Positions 35,068 through 43,608 are shown, counted from the first letter of the stretch. The stretch is 64,000 nt of DNA from Campylobacter sp. US33a (GCF_004378855.1 NZ_RYYL01000007.1:94353-158352), one strand, 5' to 3'. Made by a program: numbers and translations. The notes: generated from the sequence alone by a model not told the origin.

Positions 35068-37710
35068 TTATTGCCACTGTTTATCTAGCTCATTTTTGAT
35101 TTGTTCTTTTTCGCTGCTACCAATGGTATACAATCGCAGCAAAGATATATTGCACTTTTTGCAAATATTATTTTTTATTATATCTCTTTGATATTGCTTG
35201 CTTTTTTTATTATGAAAAGCATAGCCATCTACTTCTATAGCAAGTAAAAATTCTTTATTCATTGTATGATAAATAACAAAATCAACATGCGTAAGCGCAG
35301 AGCTAAGATAGTTTTGCTCTTGTTCATTTAAAGATGAGGTATCTTTGATAAGCAATCCAAGTCGGACATGAGTAGCAACTTTTAAACTTGGATAATCTTT
35401 TAAAACTTCTAAAATTGCATGATAAGCAAGATTTTCAGAATCATATATAGAAATTCTCTTTTTGTTTTTTAGGTAGGCTTCCCTTGCTTCTTTGTTGGCA
35501 TTATAAAGCAAATCAAAAATTGAATTTATACTACTTTGAGTAACTTCAAAATTATTATATTGGATATAACGCATAAAATCAGCCACATTGCTTTGTGTAT
35601 TGAGAATCTCGCTATTAGCTACAAGATACAAAAAATTCTTTGCCCTCGTGATTGAGACATTGAGCATTTTGGGGTCATCTACAAAATTACTAAGTTGATT
35701 ATCAACAAGGCTAATAATAACGCATTCTTTTTCTCTGCCTTGATATTTATGCACTGTATCTACTTGTATATCCTTACTATCTTTGTCAAGATGTCGCTCT
35801 AATTCTTCTTTTTGTCTCACATAAGGCGTTATAATACCTATATCTTTAGAAGAAGCTTTGTGGCGTAGTGCAGGGATAAGCTCTTTTGTAATAACTTCAA
35901 TTTCCCTTAGATTGTAATGGTCTCGTGCATGATTGCCTTTAGGCGTAAGTATTGCTTTTATGGCATCTTTTTGGTTTTTATCTTCAGAAAAGATAAGTAA
36001 TTCATCGTTATAGAATTTTTTATTACAAAATCCAATAATTTTTGGGTGACAACGATAATGCTCTTTCAGTAAAACTCTTGGAGCATTACTTAGGGTTTTT
36101 GTTATTGAATCCAAAAAGCTATGGGTAAGATAATTATAAGCTTCTTCAATTTTAAATTCTTTATTGAGTTTTTCTACCTCTTCTATGATATTAGTATCAA
36201 CAATGCAAGAGAGCTGCTTTTTATCACCGACAATAACAGCATTTTTAGCAATACTTAAAGCCAATATGCCCGTGAGTATATCTACCTGTGAGCTTTCGTC
36301 CATAATGATGTAATCAAATAAAGCATTCTTCATATTCAATGAATTTACAATAGAATGTGTCGTGCTAAAAACAATAGGATATGTTTGCAAAAAATCAGCA
36401 CTATTTGCATATAGATCTTCAAAAGTAAAAATTTTTCTCTCTTTTTTGTATTGTAAGGCTAAAACATTTTTAAAAAATTTCATAGAATAATCTTGTAAGT
36501 CTTTTATTGTCTTTTTAGCGTTTAAATTGACAAGCTTTTTTGTGCATAAATCAATGCTTTTTTCTAACTCATGAATTGAATTAGTATAAAAGTAAGATTC
36601 TAAAGTTTGCAAAATGCTCTCTTTTGTATTTTTAAAAAAGCTAAAATTAGCCAATCGCTCTAAAAACACAAGTTTTAGTTTGTGAAAGAAAGAAATATTT
36701 GGCACTTCTTCAATTGCGATTTTTATTTTTAAAAGTTTTAGAGCTAATGTATTTGAAAGCTTTGGAAGAGTTTTGGCATGCGTAAAATTAGCGTGCTTAG
36801 CTTGTGTTTTAAAATCATCCAAAAGCTCTTTTTCTTTGGCTTTTTTATTTTGCAAGAAAAATATTTCTTGAATGTTAGAATTAAGGCTTTTTATATGGCA
36901 CAAAAGAGTGTTGTTTTCTTCTGTAGTATTAAGGTGTTTGGGTATTTTTGGTTGATTGTTTATAAAAGATTCTTTATTGTCTTTATTGCCCAATGTGGCG
37001 CACAAATAATCAAGCTCATAATTTTGTAATTTTTCAAAAACATTTTGTGTTGCTGCATTGTTATTAGAAACCACAGCAATACTTTTACTTTGCACAATAA
37101 GATTGGCAATAATATTTAAAATGGTTTGTGTTTTGCCGGTGCCAGGAGGTCCTTCTATTATACTAATTTGAGAATTTAGTGCATTTTGAAGGGCAGTGTA
37201 TTGAGATTGATTAGTGCCAAATGGAAATAAGAGGTAATCATTTTTATTAGATATGCCATTATTTTGCTTTGTCAAATACGCGTATAGCGCAGAATCTTTT
37301 TTAATATTTTTAATTTTTCTATAGTGGCGTTCAAGCAAGGAAGTGTCGTTTTCCGGCATTATGATTTTTTGTGCAATGCGTTGGCAATAACCAAAAATAT
37401 CAGCTTTATTTGACATCTCTTTATCTTTATTGGCAAGAAACAATTCGTTACTTCCATCATTAAAAAATACTTTAACATATTTTCCAAATTGTATAATAAG
37501 TTCAGCATTGCACACTATCGCATCATTAACATGATGTGTAGATAATAATTTTGGCTTGTCAAAAATTTCACAATTATTTAAACTATAACTATAAACTTTT
37601 TCTGATTCATTAAAAGTAATCAATATTGTATTATCTTGTTTTTGAAATGAGGTAACTTCATGTGTTTTGTCTTTTTCTTTAATAAGAATTAGAAATTTTT
37701 TCACATCCAT
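35068..37710 (-). CDS. SF1 DNA2/NAM7-type helicase with C-terminal DUF2726-like domain
   Basis: 880 residues. Residues 1-130 form an unrecognised N-domain. Walker A GPPGTGKT (187-194); Walker B/DEAD variant MDESSQ (470-475); GDKKQL (495-500); HYRCHP (551-556); DTVHKYQGRE (651-660); SITRAK (686-691): all motifs of Upf1-like SF1B helicases. A helical insertion (250-430) splits RecA1. Residues about 770-880 look like DUF2726, a PD-(D/E)xK-like fold, with D810 and the EVDG at 825-828. A helicase plus nuclease in one chain beside a restriction locus suggests phage defence; that is inference. Single gene, ATG 37710. Confidence 0.85.
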   Translation of the reverse strand: MDVKKFLILIKEKDKTHEVTSFQKQDNTILITFNESEKVYSYSLNNCEIFDKPKLLSTHHVNDAIVCNAELIIQFGKYVKVFFNDGSNELFLANKDKEMSNKADIFGYCQRIAQKIIMPENDTSLLERHYRKIKNIKKDSALYAYLTKQNNGISNKNDYLLFPFGTNQSQYTALQNALNSQISIIEGPPGTGKTQTILNIIANLIVQSKSIAVVSNNNAATQNVFEKLQNYELDYLCATLGNKDNKESFINNQPKIPKHLNTTEENNTLLCHIKSLNSNIQEIFFLQNKKAKEKELLDDFKTQAKHANFTHAKTLPKLSNTLALKLLKIKIAIEEVPNISFFHKLKLVFLERLANFSFFKNTKESILQTLESYFYTNSIHELEKSIDLCTKKLVNLNAKKTIKDLQDYSMKFFKNVLALQYKKERKIFTFEDLYANSADFLQTYPIVFSTTHSIVNSLNMKNALFDYIIMDESSQVDILTGILALSIAKNAVIVGDKKQLSCIVDTNIIEEVEKLNKEFKIEEAYNYLTHSFLDSITKTLSNAPRVLLKEHYRCHPKIIGFCNKKFYNDELLIFSEDKNQKDAIKAILTPKGNHARDHYNLREIEVITKELIPALRHKASSKDIGIITPYVRQKEELERHLDKDSKDIQVDTVHKYQGREKECVIISLVDNQLSNFVDDPKMLNVSITRAKNFLYLVANSEILNTQSNVADFMRYIQYNNFEVTQSSINSIFDLLYNANKEAREAYLKNKKRISIYDSENLAYHAILEVLKDYPSLKVATHVRLGLLIKDTSSLNEQEQNYLSSALTHVDFVIYHTMNKEFLLAIEVDGYAFHNKKSKQYQRDIIKNNICKKCNISLLRLYTIGSSEKEQIKNELDKQWQ

Positions 37711-37778
37711 GTTATATCCTCATTTCTTAGTTAAATGAAAATTATAACATTTTTTCATATGGCAATTCATCTTAAAAA

Positions 37779-38543
37779 CTATACCTTTTTCAATAAAATT
37801 TCATCTAATATACTTATCGCATTTAAAGCCCTTGGATAGCCAATATAAGGTGTAAGTGCAGCGATGATATTTAGCAAATCTTCTCTGCTTTGTCCCATAT
37901 TAAGATTGCCTTGCATATGAGCTTTTACTTGGATTTCTGCTCCGCCAAGTGAGATAAGATACACAAGTGTTAAAAGCTCTCTTGTTTTTAGATCAAGTCC
38001 TGTGCGTGTGTAGTAGTCTCCAAAACAATTTGCACTTAAAAAATCATTCATAAAGGCTTTATCTTTTGGTGTAGATTCTATCATTTTAGCGATATTTTCT
38101 TTGCCAAAGATCGCATTTTGCATTTCTCTACCTTTTTCTTTGCGATTTTCTTCTGTGGTTGTGCCTTGCGGTGCTAAAGGCATTTTAATCCCTAATTTTT
38201 TAAATACTTCATTGCAAATATTTAAAAAATCACGCACCTTAATAAAGCCTACATAAGACGTAGCTTGATAAATCACTTCTTTTATAGCAATGGGGCTTAT
38301 ATCGTGATTTATCGCTCCTTTAAGTAAAGTTTTAAACTCCATTTTTCCACCCGCTGCCAAAGTAGAAGCAAGTGTGATTAAAAAATACTTTTCTTTAGGT
38401 AAATTTGCCTTTGCAAAGCTTTCACCAAAAGTAAAATTAATGTGATTAGTAAAAAACTCCTTATCACTTGCAAAAAGCGGATCCTTTTTTGCTCCACCCA
38501 AAAGCTCTTCATAAATTTCTTTTGCCTTTTGTTTTAATTGCAT
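37779..38543 (-). CDS. Carboxymuconolactone decarboxylase-family protein (two AhpD-like repeats)
   Basis: 254 residues with two CMD/AhpD-like helical units (about 30-110 and 150-250). The typical CxxC thiol pair of AhpD is absent, so a peroxidase-partner role is unlikely; HDISPIAIKEVIYQATSYVG and TRTGLDLKTRELLTLVYLISLGG match the CMD pattern. ATG 38543 has AAGGA 8 nt upstream, giving a cytosolic protein. One base fewer in the preceding A7 would fuse it to a Tat signal peptide (see next entry). Third member of the operon after the hydrolase and cupin genes, all under a MerR-type promoter. Reaction unknown. Confidence 0.8.
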   Translation of the reverse strand: MQLKQKAKEIYEELLGGAKKDPLFASDKEFFTNHINFTFGESFAKANLPKEKYFLITLASTLAAGGKMEFKTLLKGAINHDISPIAIKEVIYQATSYVGFIKVRDFLNICNEVFKKLGIKMPLAPQGTTTEENRKEKGREMQNAIFGKENIAKMIESTPKDKAFMNDFLSANCFGDYYTRTGLDLKTRELLTLVYLISLGGAEIQVKAHMQGNLNMGQSREDLLNIIAALTPYIGYPRALNAISILDEILLKKV

Positions 38544-38664
38544 AGTTTTTTTCCTTAATTTGATTTTGAGTTGTTTTTAAAGTTTGCGAAAAAAGAGTGC
38601 TTGACATTGCACTTAAAAATATAAAAGTTTTTATGCTTAGATTTAAAAAACTTCTGCGTTTCAT
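38509..38664 (-). CDS. Tat-type signal peptide ORF split from the decarboxylase gene
   Basis: A 51-codon frame from ATG 38664 (AAAGGA upstream, 12 nt after the cupin stop) begins KRRSFLNLSIKTFIFLSAMS, a twin-arginine motif, hydrophobic stretch and a plausible cleavage site (SSTLFSQ). After residue 39 it crosses seven A's (38546-38552 on the + strand as T7) and continues as an out-of-frame overlap into the decarboxylase gene. With A6 the two frames join as one exported 294-residue protein. Either a frameshift mutation, a read error, or a switch between exported and cytosolic forms. Confidence 0.6.
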   Translation of the reverse strand: MKRRSFLNLSIKTFIFLSAMSSTLFSQTLKTTQNQIKEKNYAIKTKGKRNL

Positions 38665-38676
38665 TGCAAAAATCCT

Positions 38677-39162
38677 TTAATTTCTTGCTTCTTTTAGGGC
38701 TTTTTCATACTCTTCATCGCTTACAAGTTCAAGCCACTCTACATTTTTACCATTTATTTCACTTGTTAGGGCTATGTGTGCTCCAGCGCTTGTATCGCTT
38801 GCTCCGTGAAAATGCTTCACTCCCACAGGACAGCTTATCACATCGCCTTTTTTAGCAATTATCGCTTTTTGTCCTTCTGCTTTTGTGATGATTTCGCCTT
38901 CTGTTACGATCAAGGTTTGTCCTTTAGGGTGAGTATGCCACGCACTTCTAGCACCTTTACTAAATTCTACCAAGCCACCGCTAAAATTTCTCCATTCGTT
39001 TGCCTTAAACATCATTTCTACTTTAACTTCTCCGCTAAAGATTTTAGCATCTCCTTTAAAGCTTCCGTGAGTTCCTGCTTTTTCTACTATTTGCATATTT
39101 TCTCCTTCACTAGCAAGGGCAAAAGCCCCGCTAAGCATTAATAAACATAAAATCTTTTTCAT
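38677..39162 (-). CDS. Exported cupin-domain protein
   Basis: 161 residues. A Sec signal peptide (MKKILCLLMLSGAFALAS, cleavage after about 18) is followed by a single cupin barrel. Metal-ligand candidates are in SAWHTHPKGQTL (His pair and Gln) and VKHFHG. Such small cupins act as isomerases, dioxygenases or lactone-modifying enzymes; the sequence does not decide which. It is 9 nt after the hydrolase gene and precedes the decarboxylase; cupin plus CMD pairs are recurrent in aromatic/lactone metabolism, here apparently in the periplasm. Confidence 0.85.
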   Translation of the reverse strand: MKKILCLLMLSGAFALASEGENMQIVEKAGTHGSFKGDAKIFSGEVKVEMMFKANEWRNFSGGLVEFSKGARSAWHTHPKGQTLIVTEGEIITKAEGQKAIIAKKGDVISCPVGVKHFHGASDTSAGAHIALTSEINGKNVEWLELVSDEEYEKALKEARN

Positions 39163-39171
39163 TCTTTTGCT

Positions 39172-40188
39172 TTATTTTAAATTCGTTTTAAAAAATTGCG
39201 CAATTTTGCTAAAAGGGATTTTCTTCGCATTATCATATAAATCCACATGATTGGCATTTTTTACGATAAAAAGCTCTTTATTATCGCCTTTTAGATTTTT
39301 AAAAGCATCTTCGCTAAAATACCTACTATGTGCGTTTTCTCCGTGAATAAGAAGCACCGCTGAATTTATTTCATCGCTAAATTTAAGAATAGGAGCGTTG
39401 ATAAAGCCAAGCGATGAGGTGATATTCCATGCACCATTTGAATTAATCGATCTTTTATGAAAACCTCTTTTGGTTTTGTAGTATTCCCAATATTCTTTTA
39501 CAAATTTTGGTTCATTTCCACTAAGTTTATCCGGTAATGGAGTTGACATGTTAAAAGTGCCATTTTTAAAATCTTGTGTGCGAATTTCATTTAGTTTTTT
39601 CTTTAGCTCGTATCTTGCTTGTTTGTCTAAGCTATCATTATATCCATAGGCATTAACTCTACTCATATCATACATTGTAGAAGTTACAATGGCTTTTATC
39701 CTTGTATCCATAGAGCCTACATTTAGTGCAAAACCGCCAAAACCACAAATGCCTAAAACGCCTATTTTATTAGGATCCACTTTTTCGTGATTGCTTAGAA
39801 AATCAATTGCCGCGCTAAAATCTTCTGTATTAATATCAGGACTTGCCGCATTTCTTGGTTCCCCGCTACTTTCGCCCGTAAAAGAAGGATCGAAAGCTAG
39901 AGTGATAAAGCCAAATTCGGCTAAAGTTTGCGCATAAAAGCCTGAAGCTTGCTCTTTTACCGCACCAAAAGGACCACTAATAGCAATAGCACCAAGCTTT
40001 TTAGAATCTGCGTTTTTTGGGATATATAAATCCCCAACCAAAGTAATGCCATAGCGATTTTTAAAGCTAACTTTTTGCACACTCACTTTATCACTTTTAG
40101 AAAAAACCTTGTCCCAAGTATTTGCCTCTAGCATACTCACACCTCCAAAAAGTAAAATCACAAAAATTTTAAGAAATTTGCTCATCAT
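39172..40188 (-). CDS. Exported alpha/beta-hydrolase, dienelactone-hydrolase-like
   Basis: 338 residues with a Sec signal peptide (SKFLKIFVILLFGGVSMLEA). Fold markers: AIAISGPFGAVKEQ (oxyanion region), DPSFTGESSG, and the nucleophile elbow LGICGFGGFA with Cys in place of Ser, as in dienelactone hydrolase (GxCxGG). The late His is in NANHVDLYD; the acid is probably the Asp/Glu near HGENAHS. It should hydrolyse an ester or lactone in the periplasm; substrate unknown. First gene of the hydrolase, cupin, decarboxylase operon, under the MerR-type promoter 30 nt upstream. Confidence 0.85.
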   Translation of the reverse strand: MMSKFLKIFVILLFGGVSMLEANTWDKVFSKSDKVSVQKVSFKNRYGITLVGDLYIPKNADSKKLGAIAISGPFGAVKEQASGFYAQTLAEFGFITLAFDPSFTGESSGEPRNAASPDINTEDFSAAIDFLSNHEKVDPNKIGVLGICGFGGFALNVGSMDTRIKAIVTSTMYDMSRVNAYGYNDSLDKQARYELKKKLNEIRTQDFKNGTFNMSTPLPDKLSGNEPKFVKEYWEYYKTKRGFHKRSINSNGAWNITSSLGFINAPILKFSDEINSAVLLIHGENAHSRYFSEDAFKNLKGDNKELFIVKNANHVDLYDNAKKIPFSKIAQFFKTNLK

Positions 40189-40215
40189 AAAATCTCCTTT
40201 TAAAAAATTTTTGCA

Positions 40216-40246
40216 ATTATAAAAGATGAGAGTAGCTCTAAGTCAA
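40216..40246 (-). promoter_or_regulatory. MerR-type promoter of the hydrolase-cupin-decarboxylase operon
   Basis: TTGACT (rc of 40241-40246), 19-bp spacer containing TAGAGCTACTCTC, TATAAT (rc of 40216-40221). The stop codon and last codons of the heptosyltransferase lie inside it. About 45 bp around it are almost identical to the promoter at 42532-42562. Confidence 0.8.
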
Positions 40247-41265
40247 GAGTAAATTTCGAATTTTTTCTAAAATTTCATTTGGTTCTATGCAATTTATTTC
40301 AAAATCATCACTCTTAGAAACCACATAATTATTTCCAAGTAAAACCCTTTCTAGTTTTGTATTTCTCATATTTTTTCCGCTACTTTTATTTGAATTTCCA
40401 TATAAAGTAATGGTTTTAGAATTTAGTGCCCAAGCAAGGTGTGTTACACCAGTGTCAGGACCTACAACTAAGTCCATATTGCTAAGCGTGAATTTAAGTT
40501 CATTGAAATTAAGTCTTGGAAGTTTAAGGGCTTTGATTTTTTTGCTTTCTAAAAGCTTTAAAAACTCATCAGCTATATTTTCATAATCATTAAAAACAAC
40601 ATAAACGCAAATTTTTTGCTTTATCATACTAACTAATTTTGCGTATTTTTCCGCAGGATACATTTTTTGTTTTATGGACGCTTCTAAGACAAAAAGTATT
40701 TTTAAACTTTTTTCTTCTTTTATTTCTTTTAAATTTGTTGGAATTTTTTCTTCATCTATGCCTAAAGTTTTTGCTTTGATTATTTCGCTAAATTTAGGTT
40801 TTTCACTAAAAAAATCATACAAAACCGCATAATTTCTTTTTAAGATATTTTCATCATAAGCGATTTTTACTTTATGTGTATAAAACAAACTTGCTAAGCT
40901 TTCTCTAGCGCTTTTATAAGAAAAACCTACAAAATTATCACTTTGTAAAAATTTCCCTATAAGTGCGGATTTTAAAAGCCCTTGCATATCAACAACCACA
41001 TCAAATTTAGCACAATTTTTACAATACGCTCTAATTTGCATGATACCTTTGGGACTTTTAAGTAGTTTTTTGAAATTTAAAGAGTGGATTTCGTCTATAA
41101 AAGGGGAGTTTTCTATGATGCCTTTAAATCTTTCATCGATGAAAAATTCTACTTGACAATTTTGCGTTTGCCCCCCCCCCAATTAAGTGTTTTAAGACCT
41201 GCTAAAAGCTTTGAAGATATCACCACATCGCCAAAAGCTGAAAGTCTAATGATAGCTATTCTCAT
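40238..41265 (-). CDS. Phase-variable GT9 heptosyltransferase (WaaC-like), out of frame here
   Basis: From ATG 41265 (GAAAGGA upstream) the frame reads MRIAIIRLSAFGDVVISSKL, the typical heptosyltransferase start, up to a run of ten G's and then stops 7 codons later. The remaining 930 nt are open in another frame and carry the GT9 C-domain: DLVVGPDTGVTHLAWAL and TLYGNSNKSSGKN. Eight or eleven G's would join them (342 residues at G11), so this copy is OFF. It should add a heptose or similar sugar to lipooligosaccharide core; being switchable, it is more likely a variable decoration than the essential WaaC. Confidence 0.85.
41171..41180 (-). repeat. G10 tract (C10 on + strand), contingency locus
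   Basis: Ten consecutive C's on the + strand within codons 29-32 of the heptosyltransferase gene. Length is in the range that varies readily in Campylobacter. Frame arithmetic gives ON at G8 and G11, OFF at G9 and G10. Confidence 0.9.
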
Positions 41266-41308
41266 TTTTTTCCTTTCGTTTTGATTTTGCTAATTTTAAC
41301 AAAATTTA

Positions 41309-42502
41309 TTAAAATCTTAATTTCATACTTTGAATTTTGCCTCTTAAGAAAATCATTAATATCCCAACACTCAATAATACAATAGAACTAATCGCAATAA
41401 AACGCGTATCGCTCAAAGAAATCACAAGCCCACAAATAGCAGTCCCAATGCTAAGACCTATATTTGCAACGCTTATAAAAAGCCCATTGGTAAAATCTTT
41501 GGCTTTAGGGAAAGGATGGCTTATTAAAAAATGAGTTCCATTATTCATCACTCCACCTAAAACGCCTAAAATAAAAGCTAGAAGCATCAAAATAGCATTT
41601 TTGGAATAAAAATTAAAAATCAACACATAAAACGCTATCATCAATAAAAGCGTAAAAATCAAATTTAAATTGACATTTTTTATAAGTAATTTTGGTGCAA
41701 GATTATTACCTATGATATTTGCAAAACCATAAAGGGCAAGTATAATGCTAATTATTTCAAAATCTATTTTTGCAATACTTAATAAAAAATCTGAAAAATA
41801 AGAATAAAATCCCCAAATTCCAGCATTAATATAAACAACACAAAGCACACTTATCCATAAAAGTGGATACCTTAAAATGAGTAATTGTTTGCCTATTTTA
41901 ACTTTATTTTCTTTTTTTAAATTTGGTACTAAAAATAAAGTGGCGATAAAAGATAAAAAATTTAAAAACACAAACAATAGCATTGAAATTTCAAAGCCAA
42001 ATTTTCCACCTAAATAGCTAGTCAGTGGCACTCCTAAAACCATACCCGCACTCACAGCGGCAAAAATTTTGCCTACATTTTTTGGAATATCTTTTTTATC
42101 TAGGGCTAAATTTGCAGCCATACTTAAAGCTAAGGCTATATAAATAGGATGAAAAAATGCAGGAATAGCTCTAAAAATTAAAAGTTGCCAAAACTCACTC
42201 ACAAAAGCACCAATTAAGGAGCTTAAAACAAATATTAAAAGACAAATAAGCATAAGTTTTTTAGGATTAAAATTCGCACAAAGTAGTGGAACAATAGGAG
42301 CACAAAAGGTAATTACTAATGCAAAAACACTCACACTCCACCCAGCATCTGAAATGCTTACGCTAAAATTTTGCGAAACAATAGGAATGATCCCCATCAT
42401 ACCAAGTTCTGTGCTTAAAATTCCAAATACGCCTAGACAAAGCACAAAAATAATTTTTTCGCTAGAAAAAGATTTTAATTTTTCTTGATATAAATTTTGC
42501 AT
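41309..42502 (-). CDS. MFS efflux pump, paralogue of the one at 21105
   Basis: 397 residues and twelve hydrophobic segments, DHA1 family. GVFGILSTELGMMGIIP, SDAGWSVSVFALV, ANFNPKKLML and AIPAFFHPIYIALA are shared nearly word for word with the pump at 21105-22295, so the two arose by duplication or parallel import. Unlike that copy, it has the 19-bp-spacer MerR-type promoter, which ties it to the alcohol dehydrogenase and the hydrolase operon. Export of the inducing compound or its product is a reasonable guess. The heptosyltransferase gene follows 43 nt downstream. Confidence 0.87.
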   Translation of the reverse strand: MQNLYQEKLKSFSSEKIIFVLCLGVFGILSTELGMMGIIPIVSQNFSVSISDAGWSVSVFALVITFCAPIVPLLCANFNPKKLMLICLLIFVLSSLIGAFVSEFWQLLIFRAIPAFFHPIYIALALSMAANLALDKKDIPKNVGKIFAAVSAGMVLGVPLTSYLGGKFGFEISMLLFVFLNFLSFIATLFLVPNLKKENKVKIGKQLLILRYPLLWISVLCVVYINAGIWGFYSYFSDFLLSIAKIDFEIISIILALYGFANIIGNNLAPKLLIKNVNLNLIFTLLLMIAFYVLIFNFYSKNAILMLLAFILGVLGGVMNNGTHFLISHPFPKAKDFTNGLFISVANIGLSIGTAICGLVISLSDTRFIAISSIVLLSVGILMIFLRGKIQSMKLRF

Positions 42503-42531
42503 TTTTTCCTCTCAACTAAAAAATTTTTGCA

Positions 42532-42562
42532 ATTATAAAAGATGAGAGTAGCTCTAAGTCAA
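42532..42562 (-). promoter_or_regulatory. MerR-type promoter of the second MFS pump
   Basis: TTGACT (rc of 42557-42562), 19-bp spacer containing TAGAGCTACTCTC and TATAAT (rc of 42532-42537). Identical in all core positions to the copy at 40216-40246. Confidence 0.8.
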
Positions 42563-42580
42563 GAGTAAAAAATTACAAAA

Positions 42581-42610
42581 TTAATATATAAAGATATATT
42601 GATATATTAA
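42581..42610. promoter_or_regulatory. Candidate ArsR operator upstream of arsP
   Basis: TTAATATAT (42581-42589) and ATATATTAA (42602-42610) form a 30-bp dyad 47 bp before arsP. ArsR repressors bind AT-rich dyads at this place and leave on arsenite; an ArsR operator in the arsP promoter is described for C. jejuni. The exact match to that site was not checked. Confidence 0.6.
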
Positions 42611-42656
42611 TAAATTTATGTTATGCTCCCACAAAAAATATTTTTAAGGAAAAATA

Positions 42657-43598
42657 ATGCAAGTATTTTTGGATACTTTTAAAGAATTTTTGTATTTATT
42701 TGTTGAACTTTCTGTGCTTTTTGTGGGGATTTCTTTTTTAATTTTCATTATCAATCAAAAATATGAAGGAATTTTTAAAAAGCAACTAGGTAGTGATAAA
42801 ATTTCAAGCTATTTTAAAGCCATATTTTTAGGCGCTTTAACGCCTTTTTGTTCTTGTTCTACAATACCGCTTTTAAAAGCGTTTTTAGAAGCTAGGGTAA
42901 AGCTTAGTGTGTGTTTGGCTTATCTTTTTACTTCACCACTCATTAATCCTATTATTTTTACTATGCTTTTTGTTACTTTTGGATTAAAACTTAGTTTGAT
43001 TTATGTGGTTTTTTTAGTTGTTTTGATTTTTATCATTTCTTTTGTCTTTTCTAAATTTAAAGAAGAAAGTTTTTTAAAAATTACGAAAAATTCAAAACCA
43101 GCTATTTTTACTCAAAATATCAAAAATCCAAGCAATATTGTTTTTAAACCAAAAACTTGTTGCGCCAATGCCCAAAAAAGCGATAAGCAAAAAATAGATT
43201 TTAAAATGCTTTTCAAAGAAAGTTTAAAATCTTATAAAAAATTATTGCCTTATATTACTATTGCAGTGCTTATAGGGGCTTTCATCCATGATTTTATACC
43301 GCAAGAAATTTTACAAAAATATTTAAGTGGTAATGAAATTTTAAGTATTATTTTGGCGGCATTCTTTGGAGTTTTGCTTTATTTAAGAGTAGAAACCATC
43401 ATTCCCATAGGTTTGGTGCTCTTGCAAATGGGAATTTCTCAAGGAGTGATTATGAGTTTTTTAATCGCGGGAGCGGGGTGTTCTTTGCCGGAGCTTATTT
43501 TACTCAAACAAATGTTTAAGATGAAATTTTTATTGTTATTTGTAGCTATTATTTTAAGCGTAGCCATATCTTTTGGAATTTTAATCAGTTTTATATAA
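42657..43598 (+). CDS. arsP: Organoarsenical efflux permease ArsP
   Basis: 313 residues, about eight membrane spans, DUF318/ArsP permease family. The metal-binding signature FCSCSTIPLLKAFLE lies near 65-79, and a second cysteine site (CCANAQ) in the central loop. In Campylobacter ArsP exports trivalent organoarsenicals such as reduced roxarsone. It heads the four-gene ars operon (arsP, arsR, arsC, acr3), the order described for C. jejuni poultry isolates. ATG 42657 with AAGGA upstream. Confidence 0.93.
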   Translation: MQVFLDTFKEFLYLFVELSVLFVGISFLIFIINQKYEGIFKKQLGSDKISSYFKAIFLGALTPFCSCSTIPLLKAFLEARVKLSVCLAYLFTSPLINPIIFTMLFVTFGLKLSLIYVVFLVVLIFIISFVFSKFKEESFLKITKNSKPAIFTQNIKNPSNIVFKPKTCCANAQKSDKQKIDFKMLFKESLKSYKKLLPYITIAVLIGAFIHDFIPQEILQKYLSGNEILSIILAAFFGVLLYLRVETIIPIGLVLLQMGISQGVIMSFLIAGAGCSLPELILLKQMFKMKFLLLFVAIILSVAISFGILISFI

Positions 43599-43608
43599 AG
43601 GAGTTTTT

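Noticed and set aside
37779..38543. AhpD-type peroxidase partner
   Set aside because: The CMD repeats lack the CxxC pair needed for thiol chemistry.
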